Part shown: piece after piece, positions 1 through 9,500 of the stretch
Layout of the letters: each line of letters opens with the position of its first letter
How positions within the stretch are numbered: the first letter of the stretch is position 1
DNA from: Magnetococcales bacterium DCbin4
GTDB taxonomy: Bacteria > Pseudomonadota > Magnetococcia > Magnetococcales > UBA8363
Assembly (NCBI GenBank): GCA_002753735.1
Contig: PEAN01000014.1
Coordinates: 1-64,000 of the forward strand
Direction of reading: 5' to 3'
Length of the DNA stretch: 64,000 nucleotides
Made by a program: the position numbers and the translations under genes
The notes under the pieces: generated by a model
The model's input: the letters and a program-made list of their open reading frames with translations, nothing else
What the model was told of the DNA's origin: nothing
Databases searched by the model: none

Positions 1-36
1 TCCTGGGGGCAATCCCCCAGACCCCTTTTTTCTTTC
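1..36. repeat. Right end of a dispersed palindromic repeat (copy A, cut by window start)
   Basis: The first bases carry CTGGGGGCAATCCCCCAGAC followed by CCCC and a T run. The same end occurs at 11195-11224 and, slightly diverged, at 58907-58938. In those copies it is the right arm of a long inverted repeat, so the left arm here presumably lies before the window. Confidence 0.6.
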
Positions 37-65
37 AATAATTTTTCGAGTGTCAACAATCCCTG

Positions 66-111
66 ATTAATGAATGTGATAAAGTAGAATTAATGAATGT
101 GACAAAGTAGA
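66..111 (+). repeat. Two-copy 23-bp tandem repeat
   Basis: Two consecutive 23-nt units beginning ATTAATGAATGTGA (66-88 and 89-111) differ at one base. They lie upstream of the first gene. Function unknown; a regulator site or replication slippage are both possible. Confidence 0.7.
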
Positions 112-215
112 AATAGAAATTCGTTCATCGTCTAACCTCCTTGTCAAGAGGTCCGTCGTTCTCCCGTATTTTTCGTTTCAATTCGTTATTATTCGCTTCG
201 ATAAGGTTTTCAACC

Positions 216-710
216 GTGATCGATACGATCATCTTTAACCTGCCATTGCTGTTTTTATTGCTGTCCACAACCATGTGTGGGTGGATGATTGTGCGACGGT
301 TGCGCTACCAAACCTGGTTGGGTGCCCTTGTTGGGGGCGTGTTGATCCCCGTAGGTGAAATTTTCTTGCCTGTCATTTGGTTTGGCAGGAGCACGATGAA
401 AGTTGCCGTGTGTCGTCGCCCATCAGGGGAGGTCATCCTGTTGGAGTGGAGTTTTCATACCACCATGAAACGGCGTTTCCAAATCCTGATGTTGAGACCC
501 GCGGAGGGGCGGCTTTATCGGGCTTATTTGTCTTCCCTGGCCCATGCCCTTGATCTTCCCCCCGGAGAAACGGTTTCGCTGGTGTTGTATAATTCCGGCT
601 ATGGTCGTCTGCGCATGCAACTTCACGCCGTCGCCCTGATGGAGCTGGTGGCCATGCTGGACCGTGCCCTGGCCCGATGTGAATCAACGCAATCGGAGGT
701 GGCTCCATGA
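216..710 (+). CDS. Small membrane-anchored protein of unknown function (first of a tandem pair)
   Basis: I do not recognise a family. The protein begins with a hydrophobic stretch (VIDTIIFNLPLLFLLLSTT), has a second hydrophobic segment around GALVGGVLIPVGEIFLPVIW, and then a soluble domain of about 100 residues. The GTG at 216 is preferred over the upstream TTG at 141 because TAAGG lies 8 nt before it. The stop overlaps the ATG of the next gene (ATGA), so the two are translationally coupled. The C-terminal domain resembles that of the next protein (ILLEW versus IVLTE, then ...ILMLRPAE/...WVLLSPSQ..., ending LMELVAMLDRAL/AGELIRLLDQSA), which suggests an old tandem duplication. Both are probably inner-membrane proteins with a cytoplasmic domain. 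Confidence 0.6.
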   Translation: MIDTIIFNLPLLFLLLSTTMCGWMIVRRLRYQTWLGALVGGVLIPVGEIFLPVIWFGRSTMKVAVCRRPSGEVILLEWSFHTTMKRRFQILMLRPAEGRLYRAYLSSLAHALDLPPGETVSLVLYNSGYGRLRMQLHAVALMELVAMLDRALARCESTQSEVAP

Positions 711-1201
711 TCTCCTCGGATCCGCTTCAGTGGGGTATGGTCGCCATGGGGGTCATGGTGGTGATTCCGTTGATACTGATCATGGTTCGCCTATTGCGAT
801 ATGGTTCTTTTACGGGAGTCCTGTTGGGAGGCCGCTTCAAAGAAGCGGGAAAGATCAGGGTCATGGTTTTGGGACGTAACCATCGCACCCTGGGCGTTGG
901 CGTGTTGCGGCGCAGAGGTGCGTCTCCTGTCATCGTTCTCACCGAAGTGGTCCGATGTTTCGGGCTGAAGGTGATGGGTTGGGTCTTGCTTTCGCCATCG
1001 CAACTCCTCCAACAACTTTCCAGCTTGAAGGAACGCATGGATCTCACCACCTCAGTCACGGATCGGGAAGAGCGCTTTCTGGCCTTCACCTTCACGGGTA
1101 TGGAGAACAAAAATCTGATCTGGGTATTTCCCTGCAACCAAGCCGGGGAGCTGATACGATTGCTGGATCAATCTGCCCGGCTTGCCGTTTCCCCACCTTG
1201 A
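707..1201 (+). CDS. Small membrane-anchored protein of unknown function (second of a tandem pair)
   Basis: 164 residues with an N-terminal membrane segment (about residues 8-27, rich in V, I, L, M) followed by a soluble domain. The start is fixed by the ATGA overlap with the preceding gene. It shares the layout and weak similarity of its neighbour: one N-terminal anchor, a VLRRRG turn, a strand IVLTEVV, a helix ending in LSSLKERMDL, and a C-terminal helix ELIRLLDQSARL. No catalytic motif is visible. The two products may form a heteromeric membrane complex, which is inference from coupling only. Confidence 0.6.
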   Translation: MISSDPLQWGMVAMGVMVVIPLILIMVRLLRYGSFTGVLLGGRFKEAGKIRVMVLGRNHRTLGVGVLRRRGASPVIVLTEVVRCFGLKVMGWVLLSPSQLLQQLSSLKERMDLTTSVTDREERFLAFTFTGMENKNLIWVFPCNQAGELIRLLDQSARLAVSPP

Positions 1202-1307
1202 TCAGGCTGTCAGTCAAATATGGAAGAGACCTTTTTGGCGCTGCGGCAACTGCGGCGCGGGGTGAATGAATCGGGGTGTCCGGCGATACGAGCGATTGGT
1301 TTCCAGA

Positions 1308-2060
1308 TCAGGGTTGCTGGCGGTATTTGGCCAGAATGGTTTTGACCCAGGCCTCCTTGGCTTTTTGCATCATGGGGCTGGGATGGGCATACAATCCGGG
1401 ACTTTCAGGGAGTTCAACCCCGATGATCCGCTCCGGGACCAGGGTTGCCAAACATTGTCGGGCCAGGGGGAGGAGACCGGGATTCCGACCCCATCCGACC
1501 AGCAGCGGGAGGTTGGCCCCCTGTCCCATGCGGATCATTCGTTCCCGGCTTCGCACCGGGGAAAATAATGAATGGGCCGATCCTCCGGGCCATGTTTCCA
1601 GTTCCTGATAACGTTGAATGAAGATCGGACTTTTGGTTTCACGCAGATCGGAAAGATTGAGGACCCGCGCATGGTGCCACCCCTGGGCCAGCATGATGCG
1701 CATGATCTGGTATTGAGTGTTGTCGGGCCGGGTCGGGATCCGTTCCCCGAATGGGTCAATCTCCTCCGGTTTGGCCACATCAGCGGGGCGGTATTCCAGA
1801 TCCATGGGGTGGGAAGAGCCGGGATTCATCATGATGACCAACAGATCAGGAATCATTTGTCCGATCTGGTTGGGCCGCTCGGGCAGATGATCTTTGCGGA
1901 TCAGTTCCAGGACCGGGCGCAACGCCAAATTCATCGAACCCAGTGACAGATTGACGAATTGACCAAAGACGGCAATCTCCTTCTTGATGTCCGTCGCCCT
2001 GAGACGATTGACCTCATCCGGGTTCATGGCGGGGCGAACAGGCGCTGAAGGTGGGTTCAT
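1308..2060 (-). CDS. DUF1643-like protein
   Basis: 250 residues. The core has the DUF1643 pattern: a hydrophobic strand ending in MNPGSS (about residues 75-84), then NTQYQIMRIMLAQGWHHARVLNLSDLRETKS, matching the family's 'MNPS...' followed by '...GW....V.NLF..R...'. A C-terminal strand LPLLVGWGRNPGLLPLA also fits. The role of DUF1643 is unknown. The start at 2060 has no strong ribosome site; an internal ATG at 2027 is an alternative. The gene stands alone, convergent with the membrane pair on its left and divergent from the FHA gene on its right. Confidence 0.6.
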   Translation of the reverse strand: MNPPSAPVRPAMNPDEVNRLRATDIKKEIAVFGQFVNLSLGSMNLALRPVLELIRKDHLPERPNQIGQMIPDLLVIMMNPGSSHPMDLEYRPADVAKPEEIDPFGERIPTRPDNTQYQIMRIMLAQGWHHARVLNLSDLRETKSPIFIQRYQELETWPGGSAHSLFSPVRSRERMIRMGQGANLPLLVGWGRNPGLLPLARQCLATLVPERIIGVELPESPGLYAHPSPMMQKAKEAWVKTILAKYRQQP

Positions 2061-2370
2061 GGGTCGTCATTGCGTTACAAAACAGCGTGAATTGTGCTGA
2101 TCAAATAAAATATCCGGCAAACAGTCCACAGTTTGGCACAGCATGATTGATAAATCACGGTTTCAGACGTATCAGGACCGGTATTCCGCACATGACTGGA
2201 GGATTCAACCATCCTCCATTACATTAAATCAGTTCTGCGGTTGCAGTGATCCTACGATGACGCGTTGGCGGGGCTGATGGTTCGTGATACGCTTCATCCA
2301 CTCTGTTATTGATATCATCGGCAGACGGATGGACCTGAATTTCGATCATTCTGCTGAATAAACCCTGTTA
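2061..2370. other. Intergenic region with small hairpin
   Basis: A 310-bp divergent spacer. It contains a perfect 7-bp hairpin, GGAGGAT(2198-2204)/ATCCTCC(2211-2217), with a 6-nt loop and no T run, so it is not a terminator. It should hold promoters for both flanking genes; I could not identify clear -35/-10 boxes. Confidence 0.4.
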
Positions 2371-2382
2371 ATGGAACATTAT

Positions 2383-4020
2383 ATGAGTAAACATGCGGAT
2401 CGTTTCCATGATGAAACAAATATGTCGGGATGGATTTCCTTGGAAAAATTCAAGAAAATCTTTTCTGGTGTTTCAGTCGATGAATTCACCAGGGATATTG
2501 ATCATCCCATTTTATTTGGTGATGGTGTCTCTAATATTGAAACAAGCAATCATAAAGGGGTTGTCTCGTTCAGGATCAATGAAAACAGGTCGTCCAAGGG
2601 GCGTGCTCCTTTGAATTATCTATTTCCTTTTGTTCATAGAGGTAAGGACATTGCTTCCGAGGGTTTTGTGATTGGTTCATCATCAAAATCCAACTTTATC
2701 CTTCCCGATTATACGGTCTCACAAACTCACGCAGTATTTTATAAAAAAGGACGCAGTTATTTTTTGAAAGACCTGGGAAGCGAATTGGGCTCGTTTGTGA
2801 ACAACGCACCTTTCGGGACCAAGGAAGTCCTTTTGAGTGATGGTGACAGCATATCGATCGGAAGGTATCAGTTTTTATTTCTTGAACCGAGAACACTTTA
2901 TGACCATGTCTTCAGATTCCAGGACTCTGAGGCGGAAGAGGAGACGCTCACCGAAGAAATCTCCGAGCGAATTAATACGCGCAATAATACGCTACGCAAG
3001 GATCTGAAGAAAGATCTCGATTCCAGTTTTCATCATGTAAAAGAATGTATTATCAATGGTTTGTTTCCTGGTTTCGATGAACGTCTGCTGACCATTCTAT
3101 CATTTATTCCCTTTTTCCATCCTTTCTCGGTCAACGAAAAAAAACAGATCATCTCCTTTCATAACAAGTTTGTATCGGCCAATCGTGGGGATATGATCAT
3201 CAATGAAAATGAGAACAGCAATGAATTCTATATCATCCTGAAGGGAAGGGTGGAGGTCATCAAGTCTGACAGCTCAATACCATTGAACAGTTTGGGACCC
3301 AGCAGCAGTTTCGGGGAAATTGCCTTTCTGACAGGATCTCCAAGATATGCCAGTGTGGTCGCCAAGGAGGAAACAATTCTATTTCGTATTGATCATGAGT
3401 TTTTTAAAAATATTGGCGTTGAAATCAGGGACAAGCTGAAAGGTCAAATCATCAGGCAGATCTCTGCCATTACGCACAGGCAGAATATCTATTTGCAGGA
3501 ATGTGCAAAAGGGAACGATGACGTAACAAAAGTGTACGGGAAAACAGGGACCGATCCTGTTAAGCTGGGAAGAGACGAAGCGACGCTCCTTATTGCAAGA
3601 TATATGGCCGGAAGCAGCAGGTTTCAGACCTTCACGGAATACGAAAAAAATAGTTTGGTTGTTTCGGTTGATTCCGTCAAGAAATATAATAATGGTGATG
3701 CTGTACTGAAAGAGGGTTTCCTGAACGATGGTGTGTATCACATCCTGGAAGGATCCGTGTATGTCACGGGTGCAGAGAGTGGTATTGTCCTGTCTGAATT
3801 GGATCGAGGACAATTTTTCGGGGAGATGTCTGCCTTCGGGAGAAATTTGGTTGCCGCAAATATCATCTCAAAGGGTAAATCCACCATCATGATGATCTCT
3901 GTGGAGAATTTCCAGTCAATGTCCATCGAGACGAGAGAAAAATTGAAAGATCTGATCTTGAGACAGATTATTGACCGGCAGTCTGAACAGAATCTTCAGC
4001 AGCTTAAATATTCGGTATAG
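2383..4020 (+). CDS. FHA domain protein with two cyclic nucleotide-binding domains
   Basis: A cytoplasmic signalling protein. Residues about 85-175 form a forkhead-associated domain (FVIGSSSKSNFILPDYTVSQTHAVFY, then KDLGSELGSFVNN), a phosphothreonine-binding fold. Residues about 240-370 form a first cNMP domain with a good phosphate-binding cassette (FGEIAFLTGSPRYASVVA, with the conserved Glu and Arg). Residues about 400-540 form a second domain whose cassette (FGEMSAFGRNLVAANIIS) lacks the Arg, so it may not bind cAMP or cGMP. There is no output domain such as HTH, kinase or cyclase. It probably acts as an adaptor joining a phosphorylation signal to a cyclic nucleotide. ATG 2383 (MSKHADR) has GGAA 6 nt upstream; ATG 2371 in the same frame is the alternative. 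Codon use is more AT-rich than that of the neighbours. Confidence 0.85.
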   Translation: MSKHADRFHDETNMSGWISLEKFKKIFSGVSVDEFTRDIDHPILFGDGVSNIETSNHKGVVSFRINENRSSKGRAPLNYLFPFVHRGKDIASEGFVIGSSSKSNFILPDYTVSQTHAVFYKKGRSYFLKDLGSELGSFVNNAPFGTKEVLLSDGDSISIGRYQFLFLEPRTLYDHVFRFQDSEAEEETLTEEISERINTRNNTLRKDLKKDLDSSFHHVKECIINGLFPGFDERLLTILSFIPFFHPFSVNEKKQIISFHNKFVSANRGDMIINENENSNEFYIILKGRVEVIKSDSSIPLNSLGPSSSFGEIAFLTGSPRYASVVAKEETILFRIDHEFFKNIGVEIRDKLKGQIIRQISAITHRQNIYLQECAKGNDDVTKVYGKTGTDPVKLGRDEATLLIARYMAGSSRFQTFTEYEKNSLVVSVDSVKKYNNGDAVLKEGFLNDGVYHILEGSVYVTGAESGIVLSELDRGQFFGEMSAFGRNLVAANIISKGKSTIMMISVENFQSMSIETREKLKDLILRQIIDRQSEQNLQQLKYSV

Positions 4021-4056
4021 TCCCCCTGGTTCAATGTGTCCGGGGCGATATCTTGT

Positions 4057-4398
4057 TCAAGAATGATCGCCAAAACGTTTTTTGAACCATTCACGGGGGG
4101 GCAGATATTTGTCGATTTCCTCATTGGTGAAAGAGATGTGGTAGTGTTCGATATATTGGTTGATGATGTCGCGTGCCTTTAAGATGTGTTGGGTCAATTC
4201 ACCATGGTGGCCCTTCTGCTCCAGGGCATGATCGGGATGCCAGGTCTGCAACAATTCATGGACGCGCTCCTTGAATTCGGCCTGGGTTACCGTGGTTCCC
4301 AGGCCCAGGATACGCCGCGCCCATTCCAGGTGGAGATGAAGACCTGCTTCGTCCCCTGGCGGGTCTGAGGCGTTGGTGAACGGGTGGTCATCGGCCAT
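4057..4398 (-). CDS. J-domain (DnaJ-like) protein
   Basis: 113 residues. The middle carries a J-domain: helix I/II AEFKERVHELLQTWHPDHA with the diagnostic HPD tripeptide, followed by a helix LTQHILKARDIINQYIEHY. J-domains stimulate DnaK ATPase activity. No zinc finger or C-terminal substrate domain is present, so this is a type III (J-only) co-chaperone. The start has GAGG 5 nt upstream. The client is unknown; the neighbours (FHA protein, ArsC-like protein) give no clue. Confidence 0.75.
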   Translation of the reverse strand: MADDHPFTNASDPPGDEAGLHLHLEWARRILGLGTTVTQAEFKERVHELLQTWHPDHALEQKGHHGELTQHILKARDIINQYIEHYHISFTNEEIDKYLPPREWFKKRFGDHS

Positions 4399-4596
4399 GG
4401 CATCCTCGTTACGTTGGGAATCCTGGAGTGATGAACTCCATTTGCTCCATGTGATAAACTAGAATGATTTTCGTAAGGGGGAAAGAGGCAATTTTTCTTC
4501 CTTTTTTCTCGGGAGCTGTTGCACAATTGTTCCGGGGATGTTAGTGGAAAACCTTGACGCGACCTGATTCTGACAACGATACCCTCATGAAAGTCA

Positions 4597-4953
4597 ATGG
4601 ACATGGAAATTACCTATTACCATAATCCCCGATGCAGCAAGTCACGTTCGGGTTTGGATCTGTTGCGCAGGCAAGGAGTGGAACTCAATGTCATTGAATA
4701 CCTCGTTAATCCCCCCAGCAAGCAACAATTATTGGACATCCTGGACAAATTAAGGCTCGAACCCCGACAGTTGATGCGGCAGAAGGAACCAGAATACAAA
4801 GAAAATAACTTGGATGATCCCAATTTGTCGCGCGATGCGTTGGTGGATGCCCTGATCAAATTTCCTGAACTCATGGAACGCCCGGTTGCGGTGACCGCCT
4901 TCAAGGCTGCGATCGGACGGCCACCGGAACATCTGTTGGCTTTATTGGGATGA
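4597..4953 (+). CDS. arsC: Arsenate reductase-like protein (ArsC/YfgD family, glutaredoxin-type)
   Basis: 118 residues, the full family length. The N-terminus has the active-site pattern YYHNPRCSKSRSGL with the catalytic Cys; the C-terminus has ERPVAV...KAAIGRPPEHLLALL, which carries the conserved Arg residues that bind the oxyanion. ArsC enzymes reduce arsenate to arsenite using glutathione/glutaredoxin. The RPPE ending is typical of the YfgD branch, for which arsenate may not be the true substrate. No arsR, arsB or acr3 gene lies nearby, which weakens an arsenic role. The second ATG at 4603 is an equally possible start. Confidence 0.85.
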   Translation: MDMEITYYHNPRCSKSRSGLDLLRRQGVELNVIEYLVNPPSKQQLLDILDKLRLEPRQLMRQKEPEYKENNLDDPNLSRDALVDALIKFPELMERPVAVTAFKAAIGRPPEHLLALLG

Positions 4954-5175
4954 GGCCATTCGGGAAGCACCTGAATGTCGATATGTTGCGCGATCCGCAA
5001 GCCTGTGGCATGATTACCCAATTTGCATTCATGAACATTTAGAAGGTGTTAAAATGCGGAACTTCCGCCTTGCATGGTCGGGAATGGTATGGGTATGCTG
5101 CAAGTTTGCTGAGGATTGTCAGTGTTCGTTTCTCCAATATGCCGTTGCCCGGTTGGCCTTTAAAGTCGGTGTGCC

Positions 5176-6450
5176 ATGAGCGTTTTACCTCGGAACACAA
5201 CTGTAAAAGCAATTCCTCTTCCTCAAAATACATATGACATTCTTGATCGTTATGATGATCATTATGAGTTGTACGAGGCGTACCAGGATCTGCTATTGAT
5301 TCACCTGAAACAATTTTTCAATAATTCTGGATTGCCGGTCAGTTCCATCAACGGCAAACTCATGTCCAGAAACGCCCTGAAAAAAATAGTGGCGGAAGAT
5401 AACCAGAGGTATGCTCATCTCGAAGAAATTGAAAATCTGATTGTCGTGCGTGTCGTCATGTTTTTCAATGATGATATCGATACCGCGATTGATATGTTGC
5501 GAAAAGAATTTAAAATGGATCTTTCCACCATTCATGATGGAGATGATTTGGATCCTTTTGGCATCAACATGCACCGGTTCACCATCACATTGTTGCCGGA
5601 ACTCCATGACCGCCTCGAATATCAAAAGTTTGCATCCATCAAGGTGCAGTTGGAATTGCGCTCCGTGTTGCAACATTCCTGGTCCGAGGTGAAGGAATTC
5701 TTCGATCTGCGTATTCGTGATGTGACCCCCTCCGGGCGCCACGCCAGCAAGTTGGCGCAAATCTCCTATCTTCTGAAAACAGCCGATGATGAGCTGGTTC
5801 GGATCAAAGAGATGATCATGCGTGAAGGGAGTGTCGTTGGCATCGAGTCGGGAAAGCCATCGGAACCCGTTGCGAAAGTTTCTGAACCTGTTGCCAGGGT
5901 ATTGGAACCCGTCGCGAAAGTTTCTGAACCTGTTGCTCGCGCAGTAGTGGTGCCTGATGTGCCGGATCGACCGGGGTTCGCGGTCAGCCTGCCGGTGGAT
6001 GAACAAAAACAGGCGCAGTTCATGAGATCCATCGAACACTTCATTCTGGATGATCAGGCCGTCCGATCGCTGGACCGGGCCATCGCCGATCATTATGAAA
6101 CCAAACTGGTCTTCAAGGACCATTTCGTTGATGCGTTGGCTGGCCTTTTTCTGCGGATTGCCATCGACCATGAAGATCGTATTCGAGAGGAGTTGGTTGC
6201 ACGTAAATCAATCATTCTTTCCATCATGCAGCATGTCTTTAAGGATCCAGCTCAGGAATCAGTAGATTATATTTGCAAAGGATCTGCATTATTAGTGTTA
6301 TATTATGCCTTGCTGGCTGAAACGGGGGACATTGCCATCATCAAAAAGAACCTGAAAGATCAGGCTGCACTCAAGGGAATGACCCCCGAAGCTTTTGCCA
6401 TGGATTTATTGAGTTATTATAAAAAGGCGCTCAAGAAAGATTTTGAATAA
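5176..6450 (+). CDS. Divergent RelA/SpoT-domain protein
   Basis: 424 residues. Residues about 15-220 follow the RelA/SpoT nucleotidyltransferase fold: a lysine-rich SRNALKKI stretch, ENLIVVRVVMFFNDDIDTAIDML, FGINMHRFTI in place of the usual YRSvH region, and VQLELRSVLQHSWSEVKEFF in place of VEIQIRTllqHaWaEi. In that last motif the catalytic Glu position reads Gln and the following Gln reads Glu, and the Asp before 'LIVVR' reads Asn. A linker made of four heptads (EPVAKVS/EPVARVL type) leads to an all-alpha C-terminal domain (about residues 280-424) that I do not recognise. Whether it makes (p)ppGpp-like products is doubtful. It stands alone upstream of a bidirectional terminator. Confidence 0.65.
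   Translation: MSVLPRNTTVKAIPLPQNTYDILDRYDDHYELYEAYQDLLLIHLKQFFNNSGLPVSSINGKLMSRNALKKIVAEDNQRYAHLEEIENLIVVRVVMFFNDDIDTAIDMLRKEFKMDLSTIHDGDDLDPFGINMHRFTITLLPELHDRLEYQKFASIKVQLELRSVLQHSWSEVKEFFDLRIRDVTPSGRHASKLAQISYLLKTADDELVRIKEMIMREGSVVGIESGKPSEPVAKVSEPVARVLEPVAKVSEPVARAVVVPDVPDRPGFAVSLPVDEQKQAQFMRSIEHFILDDQAVRSLDRAIADHYETKLVFKDHFVDALAGLFLRIAIDHEDRIREELVARKSIILSIMQHVFKDPAQESVDYICKGSALLVLYYALLAETGDIAIIKKNLKDQAALKGMTPEAFAMDLLSYYKKALKKDFE
5860..5943 (+). repeat. 42-bp in-frame tandem duplication inside the RelA/SpoT-domain gene
   Basis: Two 42-nt units (5860-5901 and 5902-5943), each encoding two heptads of the form [S/L]EPVA[K/R][V/A]. They form the flexible linker between the two domains. Confidence 0.8.
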
Positions 6451-6514
6451 ATATCTTTAATGATTTTCTTCGTTGTTCTGGAAGCGGCAGCAATAAGAAT
6501 AAAGCATGTGAAAT

Positions 6515-6550
6515 AAAAAGGTCCAGGGCAACCCCCTGGACCTTTTTTTT
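6515..6550. terminator. Bidirectional intrinsic terminator
   Basis: GGTCCAGGG and CCCTGGACC arms around a short CAACC loop, flanked by AAAA on the left and eight T on the right. It lies between the convergent RelA/SpoT-like gene and the glgX-malQ gene and can serve both. Confidence 0.85.
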
Positions 6551-6592
6551 CATGAAAATGACAGGGAAGAGGCTGTACCTCTTCCCTCTGGA

Positions 6593-9500
6593 TCAACTGT
6601 GGGACGACGGATCCACTTTCTTCAAGACAGGCCGTTCGGCACGTAAATTCCTGGTCATGTTGCTCATGGCCTTTTCGTCCAGAATTTTTTCGACATCCAA
6701 TGCCAGCTTGCGTTGCCAGTTGGGATACTCATTGGTCGTTCCCGGCAGATTGACCTGTTCCCTCTGACCGATCACATCTTCCAACTGGACCATTTGGATC
6801 TTGCTGGGTGACATTGACAGGTAACGATTGACGGCCAGGACCAGTTCTTCTTTGCAATACCGGTGTGATGCAGCGGTCCATTCGCTGGGTAGAAGGCCCT
6901 TGTTCTTCAATGCCTGTACGACCTTGTCCCGTTCCTGAGTTCGTTCCGAGACGGTACGTTGCAGCAATTCGTCGGTGGGGAATAGTGAAAGACGCCGTTT
7001 TTCTTCCAGATCGACCCCTTCCCAATACCCGGGGAAGGTAGGCAGATCGTGGGTGGTGACGGCCACCAGGGCAAATGGTGAATAATGTTCCGGCGCTTTG
7101 AATTCGCCCTGGGATCCGCGTTCAAAGTAAAACAATTGGTAGGAAAACACATTGGCCGCAGCCAGTTTTTCCGGCAAACCTTCTGGGACGGTTCCCAACG
7201 CTTCACCCACGACCAGACACCGGTTGCGTTGGCTTTCCAGCTTGACGATCCCCAGAAGATCCTCGAAGGGATAGTTGACATAACCCCCTTTGGTTGCCCG
7301 TTCGCCGACAGGAACCCAGAAGAGCCGGGTCAATCCCATCACATGATCCAGACGAACCGCTCCGGAAATACTCATGGTGGCACGCAGGGTTTCGGCGAAG
7401 ATACGGTATCCTTCTTCCTTGAGGACCCGGGGATGCAGCGGTGGCAGGCCCCAATCCTGTCCCTGCGGATTGAATTGGTCGTAGGGGGCGCCCATGCGTG
7501 CTCCGTCGATGAACAGACGCTGATTGGCCCAATAATCGGCACCGTCCGGATCCACCCCCAGGGCGATATCGTTGTACAATCCCACCAACATGCCCTGTTC
7601 GCGGCAGGTTTCCACCACCCCAGTCAACTGGTTGTGGGCAACCCAATAGATGTATTGGAAAAATTCCACTTCGACCGCATGCTGTTCCGCGAATCGACGT
7701 ACTTCGGGTGACCCGGGGGAACGATAGGGCAGCGGCCAGCCACGCCAGGTGCGTCCCCCGAAGCCGCCGTTGCCAAAATGATCGGCCAGGGCATTGTAGA
7801 GGGCCAGGTGCCAGAGACGTTCGCCGCCATTCTTGACGAAGCGGCGAAACGCCAGGCAACGTTCCGTGGGAACTTCTCCCGACGCACTGGAGAGGTGCCG
7901 TGCTCTGAATGTGCTGAACAACAGGCGCATGATTTCCATTTTCATGTGCCCGATTTCGACGTAGTCCACCATGGGGGTCTGGCGAACCTGATCAAGCAGG
8001 GCCTTGAATTCAGGACTGCGAACCTTTTTACGCGCATCCGGGCAATGTTCGAACTCCGCAACCGCTTCGGGATCGACGTAAAGCGGGTTGAGGAAAAAGC
8101 GACTGTTGGGCGAATATGGGCTGAACCGTCCCGGATGCCTCGGAAACTGAGCATGCAGTGGGTTGAGGCCGATGACCCCCGCCCCTTGGGCGGCCATGCC
8201 GGAAGCGAGCGTTTTCAAGTCGGAAAAATCGCCTATGCCCCAGCTCCGGGGTGATTTCAAGGCGTACAACTGTACCGCCGTACCCCAGATGCGTCCATCA
8301 TCATTGTTCATGGCTTCGGGCATGTAGCATTGTTCAGGAACCCGGATCAGCGCCATGGTTGCCTTATCGCTGCCCGACAGGCCCGTGCCGGTAATTTCAA
8401 AACGGTGGTAACCCAGTGGCACCTTGACCGGAAGGGCGAACAGGCGCCGTTGATATTTGCGGTCCTCCAGTTCGATTTCATCATCGAGGGGGCATTCCTT
8501 CAGGTCGATTCGGCCATGGGAAAGTTTGCCATCCTCTTCGACAAAGGCCCATTCAAATACGTTGTGCAGATATTTGGCTTTGACGACAATGGGGATGTGA
8601 ATCTCACCTTTCAGCCCATGGACCACCAGGGAAGGTTCCAAAGGCCGGCGCCATTGGGCCTCTTCCAATGTGCGCAAGGATGCGGAAACCTGTCCCGGGG
8701 TGCCGCAGGGCAGTCCCATGGCGGTCAGGAAGGAGAGTCGGGTTTCGGGAGGAATGGGTTGCCACTTGCCATAGATATCCCAGTATCCGTCCTGAATACC
8801 TGCCAGACGGGCCAGACGGTCCATTTCCTGGAGTGAGTCGGGGCTGTGTACCGGTTTGGGAATATCTTTCCAGGCGCCATCAATGTTGACAAATTGCAGG
8901 ACCGACAAGGAATGGGGCGCTTGTGGATAGTTCTCCAACTGACAGGTTTCATGCTCTTGCACAAAGGAGGGTTGGCGGCTGGTATCCATGACCAATTGCC
9001 AGCACTTTTTCTTCTTTTGCGCCCCTTGCTGTGGCAGATGGAACGACACGTCGGTCGCTCCGGGGTTGATGATCAATAGAAAAGTGGCGTCTCTGCTGGC
9101 TTCCAACTCAGGGGCATGGTCGCAAGGGATGATTTCATCCGGTTCAAATTCGCCGCTGACGATCACACCCAGAACGTTGCCCGGCAGATGATTCCAATCT
9201 TCACGGGCCATCTCTTGACCATCAGGACGCAGCCAGACGATATCCCGGGGTTTCCCTTCCATTGCCTGACCGGTAAAGAAGCTGTTCTTGCGGAACACGG
9301 GATGAAGGCGGCGGAAGCGGATCAGCTTTTGGACGAAATCAAGCAGGCTTTTGCGCTCTTCACTCCAGTGCGTCCAGTTGAACCAGGTGATTTCGTTGTC
9401 CTGGCAATAGGGGTTGTTGTTCCCTTTCTGGGTGCGACCGAATTCATCGCCGCCGACGATCATCGGAACCCCCTGGGACAACAACAGCGTGGCGAAATAG

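Noticed and set aside
4597-4953. Arsenic resistance operon
   Set aside because: Only the ArsC-like gene is present, without arsR or a pump, and its C-terminus is of the YfgD type.
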